Shown here one piece after another: positions 47,268 through 56,061 of a stretch of 64,000 nucleotides of DNA (positions are counted from its first letter, which is position 1; each line of letters starts with the position of its first letter). Made by a program: the position numbers and the translations under genes. Source of the DNA: SZAS-103 sp043747745 (GTDB taxonomy: Bacteria; Pseudomonadota; Gammaproteobacteria; Xanthomonadales; Xanthomonadaceae); the NCBI GenBank assembly GCA_043747745.1, contig JAYTOP010000017.1:1-64000 (forward strand), read 5' to 3'. The notes beneath the pieces are model-generated. The model did no database searches, was not told where the DNA came from, and was given only the letters and a program-made list of their open reading frames with translations.

Positions 47268-48950
47268 CTACGGTGCAGCCTTTGGAGGATCGCGCAATTC
47301 GCGTCGCAGGATCTTGCCGACATTGGTCTTCGGCAATTCGGCGCGGAACTCGATCACCTTCGGCAGCTTGTAGCCGGTGAGGTTTTCCTTGCAGAACGCC
47401 TTGATCGCTTCGGTGGTCAGCGATGGATCCTTCTTCACAACGACGATCTTCACGGCTTCGCCGGATTTCTCGTCGGGTACGCCGACTGCGGCGACTTCGA
47501 GCACGCCCGGCATCATCGCGACGACATCCTCGACTTCGTTCGGGTACACGTTGAAGCCGGAGACGAGGATCATGTCCTTCTTGCGATCGACCAGGAAGAA
47601 ATATCCCTTCTCGTCCATCCGCGCCATGTCGCCGGTGCGCAACCAGCCTTCGACGTCGATGGCGTTATCCGTCTCTTCCTCACGCTGCCAGTAGCCCAGC
47701 ATCACCTGCGGACCCTTGATGCACAGCTCGCCGACTTCGCCCATCGGCAGGACGCGGCCTTCCTCGTCCTTCACGCAGGCATCGGTGGACGGCACCGGCA
47801 TGCCGATCGCGCCGTTGTATTCCTTCATGTCCAGCGGGTTGATGCAGGCCGCAGGCGATGTCTCGGTCAGGCCGTAGGCCTCGACGAGGGTGCAGCCGGT
47901 GACCTTCTTCCAGTTTTCGGCGACCGCGCGTTGCACAGCCATCCCGCCGCCGAGGGTCATGTGCAGCTTCGAAAAATCGAGCTGATCGAAACCCGGCGTG
48001 TTCAATAATCCATTGAACAGCGTGTTGACGCCGGTGATGCAGGTGAATCCGCTGGTCTTGAGTTCGCGCACGAAGCCGGGCATGTCGCGCGGATTGGTGA
48101 TCAGGTGGTTGAGTCCGCCGATCTTCATGAAGCTCAGGCAATTCGCCGACAGCGAAAAGATGTGGTACAGCGGCAGCGCGGTGATGATGATTTCCTGGCC
48201 GGGCTTGAGTTGCGCGCCGATCCAGGAACTCGACTGCTGCATGTTCGCGACGAGGTTGCGATGGGTCAGCATCGCGCCCTTGGAGAGGCCGGTGGTGCCG
48301 CCCGTATATTGCAGGAACGCGATGTCTTCCGCTGCGATGTCGATCAGCGGGAGGTTGTGCCGACGCCCACGCCGCAGCGCTTCCTCGAAGCCGATCGCAT
48401 CGGCGATGCCGTGGTCCGGCACTTCGCGCTTGATGTACTTGCGCACGAAATTGATGATCATGCCTTTCGGGAAACTCAGCATGTCGCCGACACCGGTGAC
48501 GATGACCTGCTCGACAGCGGTATCCGGCAGCACTTCGGCGACCGTGTGCGCGAAGCTGTCCATCACCACGATCGCCTTCGCGCCAGAATCCTTGAGCTGG
48601 TGGCGCAATTCGCGTGCGGTGTAGAGTGGATTGGTGTTGACCACGATCAGCCCGGCGCGCAACGCGCCCATGATCGCGATCGGGTATTGCAGCAGGTTCG
48701 GCATCATCAACGCGATGCGATCGCCTTTCTTGAGCTTGAGATCCATCGCCAGGTACGCAGCGAACTGGCTGCTCATCCGGTCGAGGTCGCCGTAGCTGAT
48801 CGTGGTGCCGAAATTGCGGAACGCCGGGCGCTCGCGGAAGCGCTTGCACGAGGATTCCAGCACCGAGACGATCGAGCGGAACTCCTGCAGGTCGATCTCG
48901 GGCGCAACGCCTGCCGGGTAATTGTCCAGCCACGGACGCGGATTGCTCAT
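47268..48950 (-). CDS. rpfB: Long-chain fatty acyl-CoA ligase RpfB (FadD-like)
   Basis: 560 residues of the AMP-binding adenylate-forming family. YTGGTTGLSKGAMLTHRN (P-loop), LPLYHIFSLSANCLSFM, GYGLTET-type AYGLTETSPAACIN, GWLRTGDMARMDEKGYFFLVDRKKDMI, SGFNVYPNEVEDV and PKTNVGKILRRELRD with the catalytic Lys. In Xanthomonas RpfB is a fatty acyl-CoA ligase that takes part in fatty-acid use and DSF turnover. ATG 48950 gives MSNPRPWLDNYPAGV. Intact although rpfF next to it is broken, consistent with a metabolic role beyond signalling. Confidence 0.93.
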   Translation of the reverse strand: MSNPRPWLDNYPAGVAPEIDLQEFRSIVSVLESSCKRFRERPAFRNFGTTISYGDLDRMSSQFAAYLAMDLKLKKGDRIALMMPNLLQYPIAIMGALRAGLIVVNTNPLYTARELRHQLKDSGAKAIVVMDSFAHTVAEVLPDTAVEQVIVTGVGDMLSFPKGMIINFVRKYIKREVPDHGIADAIGFEEALRRGRRHNLPLIDIAAEDIAFLQYTGGTTGLSKGAMLTHRNLVANMQQSSSWIGAQLKPGQEIIITALPLYHIFSLSANCLSFMKIGGLNHLITNPRDMPGFVRELKTSGFTCITGVNTLFNGLLNTPGFDQLDFSKLHMTLGGGMAVQRAVAENWKKVTGCTLVEAYGLTETSPAACINPLDMKEYNGAIGMPVPSTDACVKDEEGRVLPMGEVGELCIKGPQVMLGYWQREEETDNAIDVEGWLRTGDMARMDEKGYFFLVDRKKDMILVSGFNVYPNEVEDVVAMMPGVLEVAAVGVPDEKSGEAVKIVVVKKDPSLTTEAIKAFCKENLTGYKLPKVIEFRAELPKTNVGKILRRELRDPPKAAP

Positions 48951-49111
48951 ACCCCTGTCTCCTGAATGGTGCGACGGCCTGTGTGCGCGCCACAGCGATG
49001 TTTCACCCGATTGGAACACACGCCCCCATGACTGGCAACACGGTCGCGTATGTTTCGTGGCGTGCGTCGCAAAGGTCCCGGCGCGGCATGCTGCACCCGC
49101 GCGCGCGATCC

Positions 49112-50515
49112 TCAGCCTGTCGATTTGGCTGCGTCGAACAACTTCCCGGGATTCATGATGCCGGCCGGATCGAGCACCTTGCGGATGCCGCGCATGATCT
49201 CGATTTCCATCGCACTGCGCGTGCTGCCGAGCGCGGCCTTCTTGACCAGCCCGATGCCGTGTTCGGCCGAGATGCTGCCGCCATGCGCAGCGAGCTTGTC
49301 GGCCAGCGCATGGGTGACCTGCTCGCATTGGCGGATGAAGGTATCGTCGTCGACATCGGCCGCTTTCACGATATTGATGTGCAGGTTGCCGTCGCCAATA
49401 TGCCCGAACCAGACCACGTCGAAGCCCGGATATTCGCGTTCGAACAATTCCTGCATTTCGCGCATGAAGACCGGCACCACCGAGATGCGCATCGAAATGT
49501 CGTTCTTGTACGGCCGGTAACGCGCGAGGCTTTCGGTGATGCCTTCGCGCAGTTTCCACATCGCCGCAGCTTGCGCGTCGCTCTGGCTCAAGAGGCCATC
49601 GCGGACCCAGTCGGCATTCAGGCACTGCTCGAACACGCCGAGCGCAACGGCTTGCGCAGCTTCATCGGCGGCATCGAATTCGGTCACCACGTAGTACGGC
49701 GAGTCGGTCTCGAACGGCGGCCTTGCACCATGCGCTACGACGTGGTACAGGGCGCGATCGGTAAAAAACTCGAAGGCGCTCAAGGTCAGCCGGCTGCGGC
49801 ACACCTCGAAGACCTGCATCAGTGCATCCATCGCGGGCAGCGCGAGCAGCATGACCTGCGAGGCCGGCGGCGCATCGGTCAGCGCCAGTGTCGCTTCGAC
49901 GACCAGGCCCAAGGTCCCTTCGGAGCCGATCGCGAGATGGCGCAAATCGTAACCACTGGCGTTCTTGATCAGCCCGCGGTTGAGGTCGAGCAGGCTGCCG
50001 TCGCCGGTGACGAGTTTCAGCCCGGCAATCCAGTGCCGCGTGCTGCCGTAACGGATCACCCGGATACCGCCGGCATTGGTCGCGATCGTGCCGCCGATCT
50101 GGCAGGAGCCGCGCGCACCGAAATCCACCGGATACAGCAGGCCCAACTCGCGCGCCTTGTCCTGCACGGTTTGCAGCGCCACGCCGGGTTGCACAGTGAG
50201 ATAGCGATCCACTGGATCGAAACCGAGCACGCGATTCATGCGATCGAAGCTGACGACCAGTTCGCCATGCGCTGCCACGGCGCCGCCGGAAAGGCCAGTA
50301 CGGCCGCCCGAGGGCACCAGCGCCACCCCGAACTCCACTGCCCAGCGCACGATGTCCTGCACGTCCTGGATGCTCGACGGCAACGCGATCGCCAGCGGTG
50401 CGGGCGTCCAGCGCCGCGTCCAGTCGCGGCCGTAATGTTCCAGGTCGCCGGGATCGGTGAGGAGTTGCGTCTGCGGCACACGGAGGGCAAGTTCGGCAAG
50501 CGCCTGGGAGTTCAT
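49112..50515 (-). CDS. FAD-binding D-2-hydroxyacid dehydrogenase (D-2-hydroxyglutarate dehydrogenase-like)
   Basis: 467 residues of the VAO/GlcD family. FAD-binding part: LVPSGGRTGLSGGAVA, VQPGVALQTVQDKA, CQIGGTIATNAGGIRVIRYG, KNASGYDLRHLAIGSEGTLG. C-terminal oxidase domain: RYRPYKNDISMRISVV, WFGHIGDGNLHINI, SAEHGIGLVKK and DPAGIMNPGK. ATG 50515 is taken as start. It is divergent from serA; SerA can reduce 2-oxoglutarate to D-2-hydroxyglutarate, and a D-2-hydroxyglutarate dehydrogenase beside serA recycles it in other proteobacteria. That substrate is inferred from context; glycolate or D-lactate are alternatives. Confidence 0.82.
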   Translation of the reverse strand: MNSQALAELALRVPQTQLLTDPGDLEHYGRDWTRRWTPAPLAIALPSSIQDVQDIVRWAVEFGVALVPSGGRTGLSGGAVAAHGELVVSFDRMNRVLGFDPVDRYLTVQPGVALQTVQDKARELGLLYPVDFGARGSCQIGGTIATNAGGIRVIRYGSTRHWIAGLKLVTGDGSLLDLNRGLIKNASGYDLRHLAIGSEGTLGLVVEATLALTDAPPASQVMLLALPAMDALMQVFEVCRSRLTLSAFEFFTDRALYHVVAHGARPPFETDSPYYVVTEFDAADEAAQAVALGVFEQCLNADWVRDGLLSQSDAQAAAMWKLREGITESLARYRPYKNDISMRISVVPVFMREMQELFEREYPGFDVVWFGHIGDGNLHINIVKAADVDDDTFIRQCEQVTHALADKLAAHGGSISAEHGIGLVKKAALGSTRSAMEIEIMRGIRKVLDPAGIMNPGKLFDAAKSTG

Positions 50516-50692
50516 GAAGATTCCGTGGGGAGGAGGGTACGGCGTGTCAACGATGCCACCCGGCAGCGATTGTTGCACTGCCGCAAGACGCCGGAGTTCT
50601 GGCATAGTCGGGTCGCTGGTGCCGTCGGCGAATCGTCATCGTGCCAGTGTTCCCGATTTCAATCCCATTTTTCCCGAAGCCCCGGCCTGACC

Positions 50693-51928
50693 ATGAAGAA
50701 AACTTCGTTCCCGAAGCAGGACATCCGCGTGTTGCTGCTTGAAGGCGTCAGCCAGAGTGCAGTGGATGTATTCGCTGCGGCCGGCTATACGCAGATCGAA
50801 TGCCACCAGAAATCCCTGCCCGAGGACGAGTTGAAGCAGCGCATCGCGGAGACTCATCTGGTCGGCATCCGGTCGCGCAGCCAGCTCAGCGCCGACGTGC
50901 TCGCCGAAGCCAAGCGACTGATCGCGATCGGCTGTTTCTGCATCGGCACCAACCAAGTCGATCTGGGCGCCGCCAAATTGTCTGGCATCCCTGTGTTCAA
51001 CGCGCCGTATTCGAATACGCGCAGCGTCGCCGAACTGGTCATCGCCGAAGCCATTCTGTTGTTGCGCCGCATCCCGCAGAAGAACGCCGAATGCCATCGC
51101 GGCGGCTGGTCGAAATCCGCAGAGGGTAGTTTCGAGGTGCGCGACAAGGTGCTCGGCATCATCGGCTACGGGCATATCGGTACCCAGGTCGGCCTGCTCG
51201 CCGAAGGCCTGGGCATGCGGGTCATCTATCACGACATCGAACGCAAGCTCGCGCTCGGCAACGCGCGTCCGGCGGCAGGCCTCGACGACTTGCTCGCGCG
51301 CGCCGACGTGGTGACCCTGCACGTTCCGGAAACGCCGCAGACGCGCCTGATGTTCGGTCATGAGCAACTGGCGCGGATGCGTCCTGGAACGGCCCTGATC
51401 AACGCCTCGCGCGGCACCGTGGTGGACATCGACGCGCTGGCCGCGCAGCTGCGCTCCGGCCATCTGTCCGGCGCTGCGGTCGATGTGTTTCCGCACGAGC
51501 CCAAGGGCAACGGCGACGCATTCGAATCGCCGCTGATCGGTATGGAGAACGTGATCCTGACCCCGCACGTCGGCGGCAGCACGCTCGAGGCGCAGGACAA
51601 CATCGGCATCGAGGTCGCGTCGAAACTGGTGCGCTACAGCGACAACGGCTCGACCCTGTCGGCGGTGAATTTCCCCGAAGCCTCGCTGCCGGAACACCCC
51701 AACAGCCAGCGCCTGCTGCATATCCACCGCAACGTGCCCGGCATGTTGTCGCGCATCAACGACGTGTTCTCGCACGAAAACGTGAACATCGAAGGCCAGT
51801 ACCTGCAGACCGACGCAGCGATCGGCTACGTGGTGATCGATGTCGCGGTAGAGGAAGCTCGCGCGACGATCCTGAAGGATGCATTGGCCGCGATACCGGG
51901 AACCTTGCGGGCGCGCGTACTGTATTAG
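50693..51928 (+). CDS. serA: D-3-phosphoglycerate dehydrogenase
   Basis: 411 residues, the first step of serine synthesis. FCIGTNQVDLGAAKLSGIPV, the NAD loop VLGIIGYGHIGTQVGLLAEG, VTLHVPETPQTRLMFG, NASRGTVVDIDAL, AAVDVFPHEPKGNGD and NVILTPHVGGSTLEAQDNIG, followed by a C-terminal ACT domain (LLHIHRNVPGMLSRINDVF, VNIEGQYLQTD). ATG 50693 gives MKKTSFPKQDIRVLLLEG; the frame is open far upstream but without homology. Divergent from the FAD dehydrogenase gene. Confidence 0.95.
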   Translation: MKKTSFPKQDIRVLLLEGVSQSAVDVFAAAGYTQIECHQKSLPEDELKQRIAETHLVGIRSRSQLSADVLAEAKRLIAIGCFCIGTNQVDLGAAKLSGIPVFNAPYSNTRSVAELVIAEAILLLRRIPQKNAECHRGGWSKSAEGSFEVRDKVLGIIGYGHIGTQVGLLAEGLGMRVIYHDIERKLALGNARPAAGLDDLLARADVVTLHVPETPQTRLMFGHEQLARMRPGTALINASRGTVVDIDALAAQLRSGHLSGAAVDVFPHEPKGNGDAFESPLIGMENVILTPHVGGSTLEAQDNIGIEVASKLVRYSDNGSTLSAVNFPEASLPEHPNSQRLLHIHRNVPGMLSRINDVFSHENVNIEGQYLQTDAAIGYVVIDVAVEEARATILKDALAAIPGTLRARVLY

Positions 51929-52108
51929 GGAAAGTCTGAAGCTGTATCAAGGAAGGTCTGAACAAGTCTTTCGCCGTTATTCCGGCGGCAATGATGCCGC
52001 GGGGTAGGATGGGTATCTACCGGATCACGTCCGGGGACACCCATCCCCCTGCCTCCGTTCCCGTATTGCGACGTGTCGGCACCTGCAAACCACTGAGGGT
52101 AAATATCC

Positions 52109-54178
52109 ATGTCGATTCGCCCGATCGTTTTGCTGCTCACGGCCTTGCTTGCTGTCCCTGCCATGGCTGCGCCAGCAACCGGTCCGTCGCGCGTTCTGAC
52201 CGGCGCGGATCTGTTCAACCTCGAAGTCGCGAGCGATCCGCAGATTTCGCCGGATGGCCGGACGATCGTCTACGTGCGCCGCGCCAACGACATCATGACC
52301 GACCGCACGCGCGCATCGATCTGGTCGATCGACGTCGCCAGCGGCGAGCAGACGCCACTGGTCGGCGGCCCGGGTTCGCACAGCGGTCCGCGCTGGTCGC
52401 CCGACGGCAGCAAACTCGCTTACGTCTCCAGCGCAGACGGAACGGTTGGTGCGCAGTTGTACGTGCGCTGGATGCGCACCGGCGCGACCGCGCGCATCAC
52501 CGGCCTGCCCGCCACGCCGAACGCGATCGCCTGGTCGCCCGACGGCAAGCGGATCGCGTACGCGATGTTCGTTCCCGACGAAGGCACGAAACTCGGCAAA
52601 GCGCCGGACAAGCCCGAGGGTGCGAACTGGGCCGAATCCCTGCAGGTCATCGACGCGGTCGTGTACCGCACCGACGATGGCGGCTACAACAAGCCCGGTT
52701 ACGAACAGATCTTCTGGATGCCGGCCGATGGCGGCGCGCCGATCCAACTGACCTTCGGCGCGCGCAGCGCGGCCGGCCGGCTGTCATGGTCGCCCGACGG
52801 ACGCTCGGTGCTGTTCAGCGCAAACCTGACCAAGGACTGGGAGCGCGAAGCAATCGCCACCGACGTGCATGAAGTCTCGATCGACGATCTCAGTGTGAAG
52901 ACCTTGACCAGCCACAAGGGTCCGAACGACCAGCCGATGGTGTCGCCCGACGGCAAGTCGATCGCGTATATCGGGTTCGAAGACAAATTCCTCGGCTACC
53001 AGGACCAACGCCTGTCGGTCATGAACCGCGATGGCAGCGGCACGCGCGTGCTGGCCGGAAACCTCGACCGCAACGTCGCCGACCCGCTCTGGGCCGCCGA
53101 CGGCCGTTCGGTCTACGTGGACTACGACGAACACGGCAGCGTGCGCGTCGCCCGCGTCAGTCTCGACGGTTCGGTGCGTACGGTCGCCGAACACCTGACC
53201 CCGCCCGCATTCGATCGTCCCTACAGCGGCGGCGAATTCAGCGTCGCGCGTGATGGCTCAGTTGCATATACGGGCGGTAGCACGCAACGTCCGTCGGATG
53301 TATGGATCGTGCGCGACGGCCATCCGCGCCAGTTGACCCATCTGAACCAGGCCCTGGCGGCGAAGAAGCTCGGCAACGTGCAGCACCTCGACGTCGCCGC
53401 ATTCGACAAATTGCCGATCGACGCCTGGCTGGTCACGCCGCCGGACTTCGACCCATCGCACAAGTACCCGCTGATCCTCGAAATCCACGGTGGCCCGTTT
53501 GCCGCATACGGACCGGTGTTCTCGACCGACGACCAGCTGTATGCAGCCGCCGGCTACGTTGTGCTCTACATCAACCCGCGCGGATCGACCGGCTACGGCG
53601 AAACCTTCGCGAACCAGATCGACAAGGCCTACCCGGGCCACGACTACGACGACCTGATGAGCGCGGTGGATGCGGCGATCGCCAAGGGCTTTGTCGATCC
53701 CGACAACCTGTTCGTGACCGGCGGATCAGGCGGCGGCGCGCTGACCGCGTGGATCGTCGGCAAGACCGACCGCTTCCGCGCCGCCGCTACGCAGAAGCCG
53801 GTCATCGATTGGTCGAGCTTCGCGCTGACCTCGGACATCACGCCGTACTACCACCGCTACTGGTTCAAAAAATTGCCGTGGGAAGATCCAGCCGGCTACT
53901 GGGCGCGCTCGCCTTTGTCGTTGGTCGGCAACGTCAAGACTCCAACCTTGGTCGTGGTCGGAACGATGGACTTCCGCACGCCCGTCAGCGAGGCCGAGCA
54001 GTACTACACGGCGCTGCAATTGCGCGGTATTCCCACGGCGCTGGTGAAGGTACCCGGCGCAAACCACCACGGCCTCGCGGAGCGACCCTCGCAATCGGCG
54101 GCGAAGGCGTCGGCGATCCTTGCGTGGTTCAATCGGTATCGGACGGGTGGAAGCGACGTGCCACCGCTAGCAAAGTAG
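52109..54178 (+). CDS. S9-family (prolyl oligopeptidase-like) exported peptidase
   Basis: 689 residues. Signal peptide MSIRPIVLLLTALLAVPAMA, then a beta-propeller of WD40-like PD40 repeats (PQISPDGRTIVYVRR, PRWSPDGSKLAYVSS, IAWSPDGKRIAYAM, LSWSPDGRSVLFSA), then an alpha/beta hydrolase domain: LILEIHGGPFAAYG, NPRGSTGYGETFA, the nucleophile elbow FVTGGSGGGALTAW, LVVVGTMDFRTPVSEAEQ (acid Asp) and KVPGANHHGLAERP (His). A periplasmic dipeptidyl/acylaminoacyl peptidase. Such genes are abundant in Xanthomonadaceae. Confidence 0.92.
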   Translation: MSIRPIVLLLTALLAVPAMAAPATGPSRVLTGADLFNLEVASDPQISPDGRTIVYVRRANDIMTDRTRASIWSIDVASGEQTPLVGGPGSHSGPRWSPDGSKLAYVSSADGTVGAQLYVRWMRTGATARITGLPATPNAIAWSPDGKRIAYAMFVPDEGTKLGKAPDKPEGANWAESLQVIDAVVYRTDDGGYNKPGYEQIFWMPADGGAPIQLTFGARSAAGRLSWSPDGRSVLFSANLTKDWEREAIATDVHEVSIDDLSVKTLTSHKGPNDQPMVSPDGKSIAYIGFEDKFLGYQDQRLSVMNRDGSGTRVLAGNLDRNVADPLWAADGRSVYVDYDEHGSVRVARVSLDGSVRTVAEHLTPPAFDRPYSGGEFSVARDGSVAYTGGSTQRPSDVWIVRDGHPRQLTHLNQALAAKKLGNVQHLDVAAFDKLPIDAWLVTPPDFDPSHKYPLILEIHGGPFAAYGPVFSTDDQLYAAAGYVVLYINPRGSTGYGETFANQIDKAYPGHDYDDLMSAVDAAIAKGFVDPDNLFVTGGSGGGALTAWIVGKTDRFRAAATQKPVIDWSSFALTSDITPYYHRYWFKKLPWEDPAGYWARSPLSLVGNVKTPTLVVVGTMDFRTPVSEAEQYYTALQLRGIPTALVKVPGANHHGLAERPSQSAAKASAILAWFNRYRTGGSDVPPLAK

Positions 54179-54354
54179 CGTGGAGCCGTGAAAACGGCGT
54201 CCCGCCGGGTGCTCCTGAAGACCAAGCGGCAGGAAGCCGCTTTCACTGTCTCTGCTCCTGCTCCCCGCACTCGCCGGCATCCAGCCATGCGTACTTTCGT
54301 TGCGATCCTCAGCGTCCTTGGCGTGCTGTTGTTCGGCTCCTGGCGTAGATCGGT

Positions 54355-55269
54355 TCACCCGCGCGTCGCCAATACACCATCCAGTGCCAGCTGCGTCCTG
54401 AACCCTGCCTTCTCCAACCGCTTCGCTACTTCGCGCGGCACATCGCGGCCGCTGGTGAGTTTGTTCGGGCTGCCGGTGTAGTGGAACATCCGCCCGCCTC
54501 GACGCAGCACGCGCGCGAGCTGGTCGTAGAAGGCCTGCGAATACAGTTCGCCGGCGATGCCGAAACGCGGCGGGTCGTGCAACAGCGCGTCCACCGATGC
54601 GCCTGGAATCTGCACTATCGCCTGCGACACGTCGGCATGGTTGAGATGGAGACGGCCGCCACTCGCAGGCGCATCGGGGTCATGTCCGTCAGGATCATGC
54701 TCGTCAGGATCATGTTCGTCTGGATCAGGCGACCACGGGTTGAGCGTGCGCAGCCACAGCACGTCCGCGTTCTTCTCGAACGAGTCCACGCGCTCCACGC
54801 CGGACTCCAGGCAGCACGCCGCGAAGTAGCCCAGTCCGCCGCAGGTATCGAGCACGATCTTGCCGCGCGGCTCGATCAGCGCCACCTTGCGGCGCGCATC
54901 CTCGATCGGTGAAATCCTCGCGGTGACCAGCATCTTGATGCCGTCGATCTCGAAGGTCGGCGCGCCCCAGTCGGTGGGCACCAGCTTGATCAGCGAACCG
55001 GCAAAGCGCGACGCCGGCGCGAACGCGTCGCCGTCCCAGTAGTAGATCGTCCGGTCTTTCAGCTTGTGCGGATACAGATAGCGCTGGCCCCGCCAATGCC
55101 AGGTATCCGGCTCCAGCGACGCGCTGTCCTTCGACTTTCCCAGATCCAGCGATCCACTCCACACGCTGTAGCCGGCATCGCGCGCGGCCAGCAGCGCCTC
55201 GGCGGATGAGCGCAGGAGCAGGGGGCCGGAATAATGCGGCACATCGGCATTCCCCGTCAAAATCGTCAT
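54355..55269 (-). CDS. SAM-dependent methyltransferase-like protein
   Basis: 304 residues. The Rossmann core is KIVLDTCGGLGYFAACCLESG, then VDSFEKNADVLWLRTLNPW, ADVSQAIVQIPGASVDALLHDPPRFG, FYDQLARVLRRGGRMFHYTG and a final helix-strand pair. The DPPRFG element resembles a D/N-PP-Y/F motif, suggesting a nitrogen or nucleic-acid methyltransferase type, but the substrate is unknown. An inserted DPDEH DPDEH DPDGH DPD stretch (15-base repeat at 54677-54721) sits between the acidic SAM residue and the next strand. Convergent with the peptidase gene. Confidence 0.75.
   Translation of the reverse strand: MTILTGNADVPHYSGPLLLRSSAEALLAARDAGYSVWSGSLDLGKSKDSASLEPDTWHWRGQRYLYPHKLKDRTIYYWDGDAFAPASRFAGSLIKLVPTDWGAPTFEIDGIKMLVTARISPIEDARRKVALIEPRGKIVLDTCGGLGYFAACCLESGVERVDSFEKNADVLWLRTLNPWSPDPDEHDPDEHDPDGHDPDAPASGGRLHLNHADVSQAIVQIPGASVDALLHDPPRFGIAGELYSQAFYDQLARVLRRGGRMFHYTGSPNKLTSGRDVPREVAKRLEKAGFRTQLALDGVLATRG
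54677..54721 (-). repeat. 15-base tandem repeat in the methyltransferase gene
   Basis: Three near-identical 15-base units (GGATCATGCTCGTCA type on the plus strand) plus part of a fourth. On the coding strand they give the repeated pentapeptide Asp-Pro-Asp-Glu/Gly-His. The unit is a multiple of three, so copy-number changes keep the frame. Confidence 0.8.
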
Positions 55270-55375
55270 TCCCGCGCAATGCAGAGAAGCTTTGCATCAA
55301 CAAATCCAGTCAACTCTGCGTCTCGGCGATCAACGTCGTTATAACCAGTACCAGCGCAAGAGTTGGTCACGTCGG

Positions 55376-55579
55376 TCAAGCATCCGACTTTGGCTCGGGG
55401 CGCTTCGCGCGGCGCTTGCCACGCGGGTCGATCTGTACGCCGAGCACGGCGAAACAATGGATGCAACTGTAGCTCAGACATTTCGCCTTGCTTTCGTTCG
55501 CGACCATTCCGTTGACGGTCTCGACATGCACATGCAACACGCGTTTGCCGCACTTGGGACAGTGGCCTTGGTGGATCAT
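55376..55579 (-). CDS. Small zinc-ribbon-like protein
   Basis: 67 residues. Two cysteine pairs, HCPKCGKRVLHVHVE and SCIHCFAVLG (with an extra KCLSYSC), suggest a zinc ribbon; the C-terminus is basic (DPRGKRRAKRPEPKSD). I do not recognise a named family. Located on the same strand between the DUF1244 and methyltransferase genes, it could share their transcript. Confidence 0.6.
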   Translation of the reverse strand: MIHQGHCPKCGKRVLHVHVETVNGMVANESKAKCLSYSCIHCFAVLGVQIDPRGKRRAKRPEPKSDA

Positions 55580-55618
55580 GTCGGTTCCTTCGATGCTGTC
55601 ATCTGAGTGATCGGGTCG

Positions 55619-55999
55619 TCAGCTTGAACGCCTGCGTTGCGCCGCCTCGAATGCCGCGAGTTGCTCGGGCGTCGCGGCGTGCTGGTGTTTCGCCTTCCAC
55701 TCCGCGAACGGTATACCGTAAATTGCCTCGCGCGCGGCGTCTTTCGTCATCGACACGCATTCAGCCTCGGCCGCCTCGCGATACCAGTCGGACAGGCAAT
55801 TGCGGCAGAAGCCAGCTAGGATCATCAGGTCGATATTCTGCACGTCCGGCCGCACCTGGTTGAGATGCACGAGCAGGCGGCGAAACGCGGCGGCTTCGAG
55901 CTGGGTCTGGTTTCCCGCGCGTTGCTCATGCGCATCTTGCGCTTGCAGCAAGTGCGCATCCGTGGACGGCGCAGGTGCGGGACAGGCTTGGCTCACCAT
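55619..55999 (-). CDS. DUF1244 family protein
   Basis: 126 residues. The DUF1244 core is clear: LEAAAFRRLLVHLNQVRPDV, QNIDLMILAGFCRNCLSDWY, DAAREAIYGIPFAEWKAKHQ and TPEQLAAFEAAQ, with the conserved CRNC. A helical domain protein of unknown function, common in proteobacteria. ATG 55999 is preferred over 56050 because the N-terminus is already longer than the core needs. Divergent from folD. Confidence 0.85.
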   Translation of the reverse strand: MVSQACPAPAPSTDAHLLQAQDAHEQRAGNQTQLEAAAFRRLLVHLNQVRPDVQNIDLMILAGFCRNCLSDWYREAAEAECVSMTKDAAREAIYGIPFAEWKAKHQHAATPEQLAAFEAAQRRRSS

Positions 56000-56061
56000 G
56001 AGCGGGAACCTCTCTGGATCGGCGATAATGCGCGACTCTAGCGCAGCCACGAATTCCCCGC

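Noticed and set aside
46230..48008. Extension of the RpfC receiver frame through antisense rpfF and rpfB
   Set aside because: Read-through created by the deletion and lost frame; no homology after the Hpt stub.
48983..50692. Long plus-strand upstream extension of the serA frame
   Set aside because: It runs antisense to the FAD dehydrogenase gene; family SerA begins at 50693.
54287..54481. Small plus-strand frame MRTFVAILSVLGVLLFGSWR...
   Set aside because: Begins like a signal peptide, but most of it is antisense to the methyltransferase 3' end; too little to call a gene.
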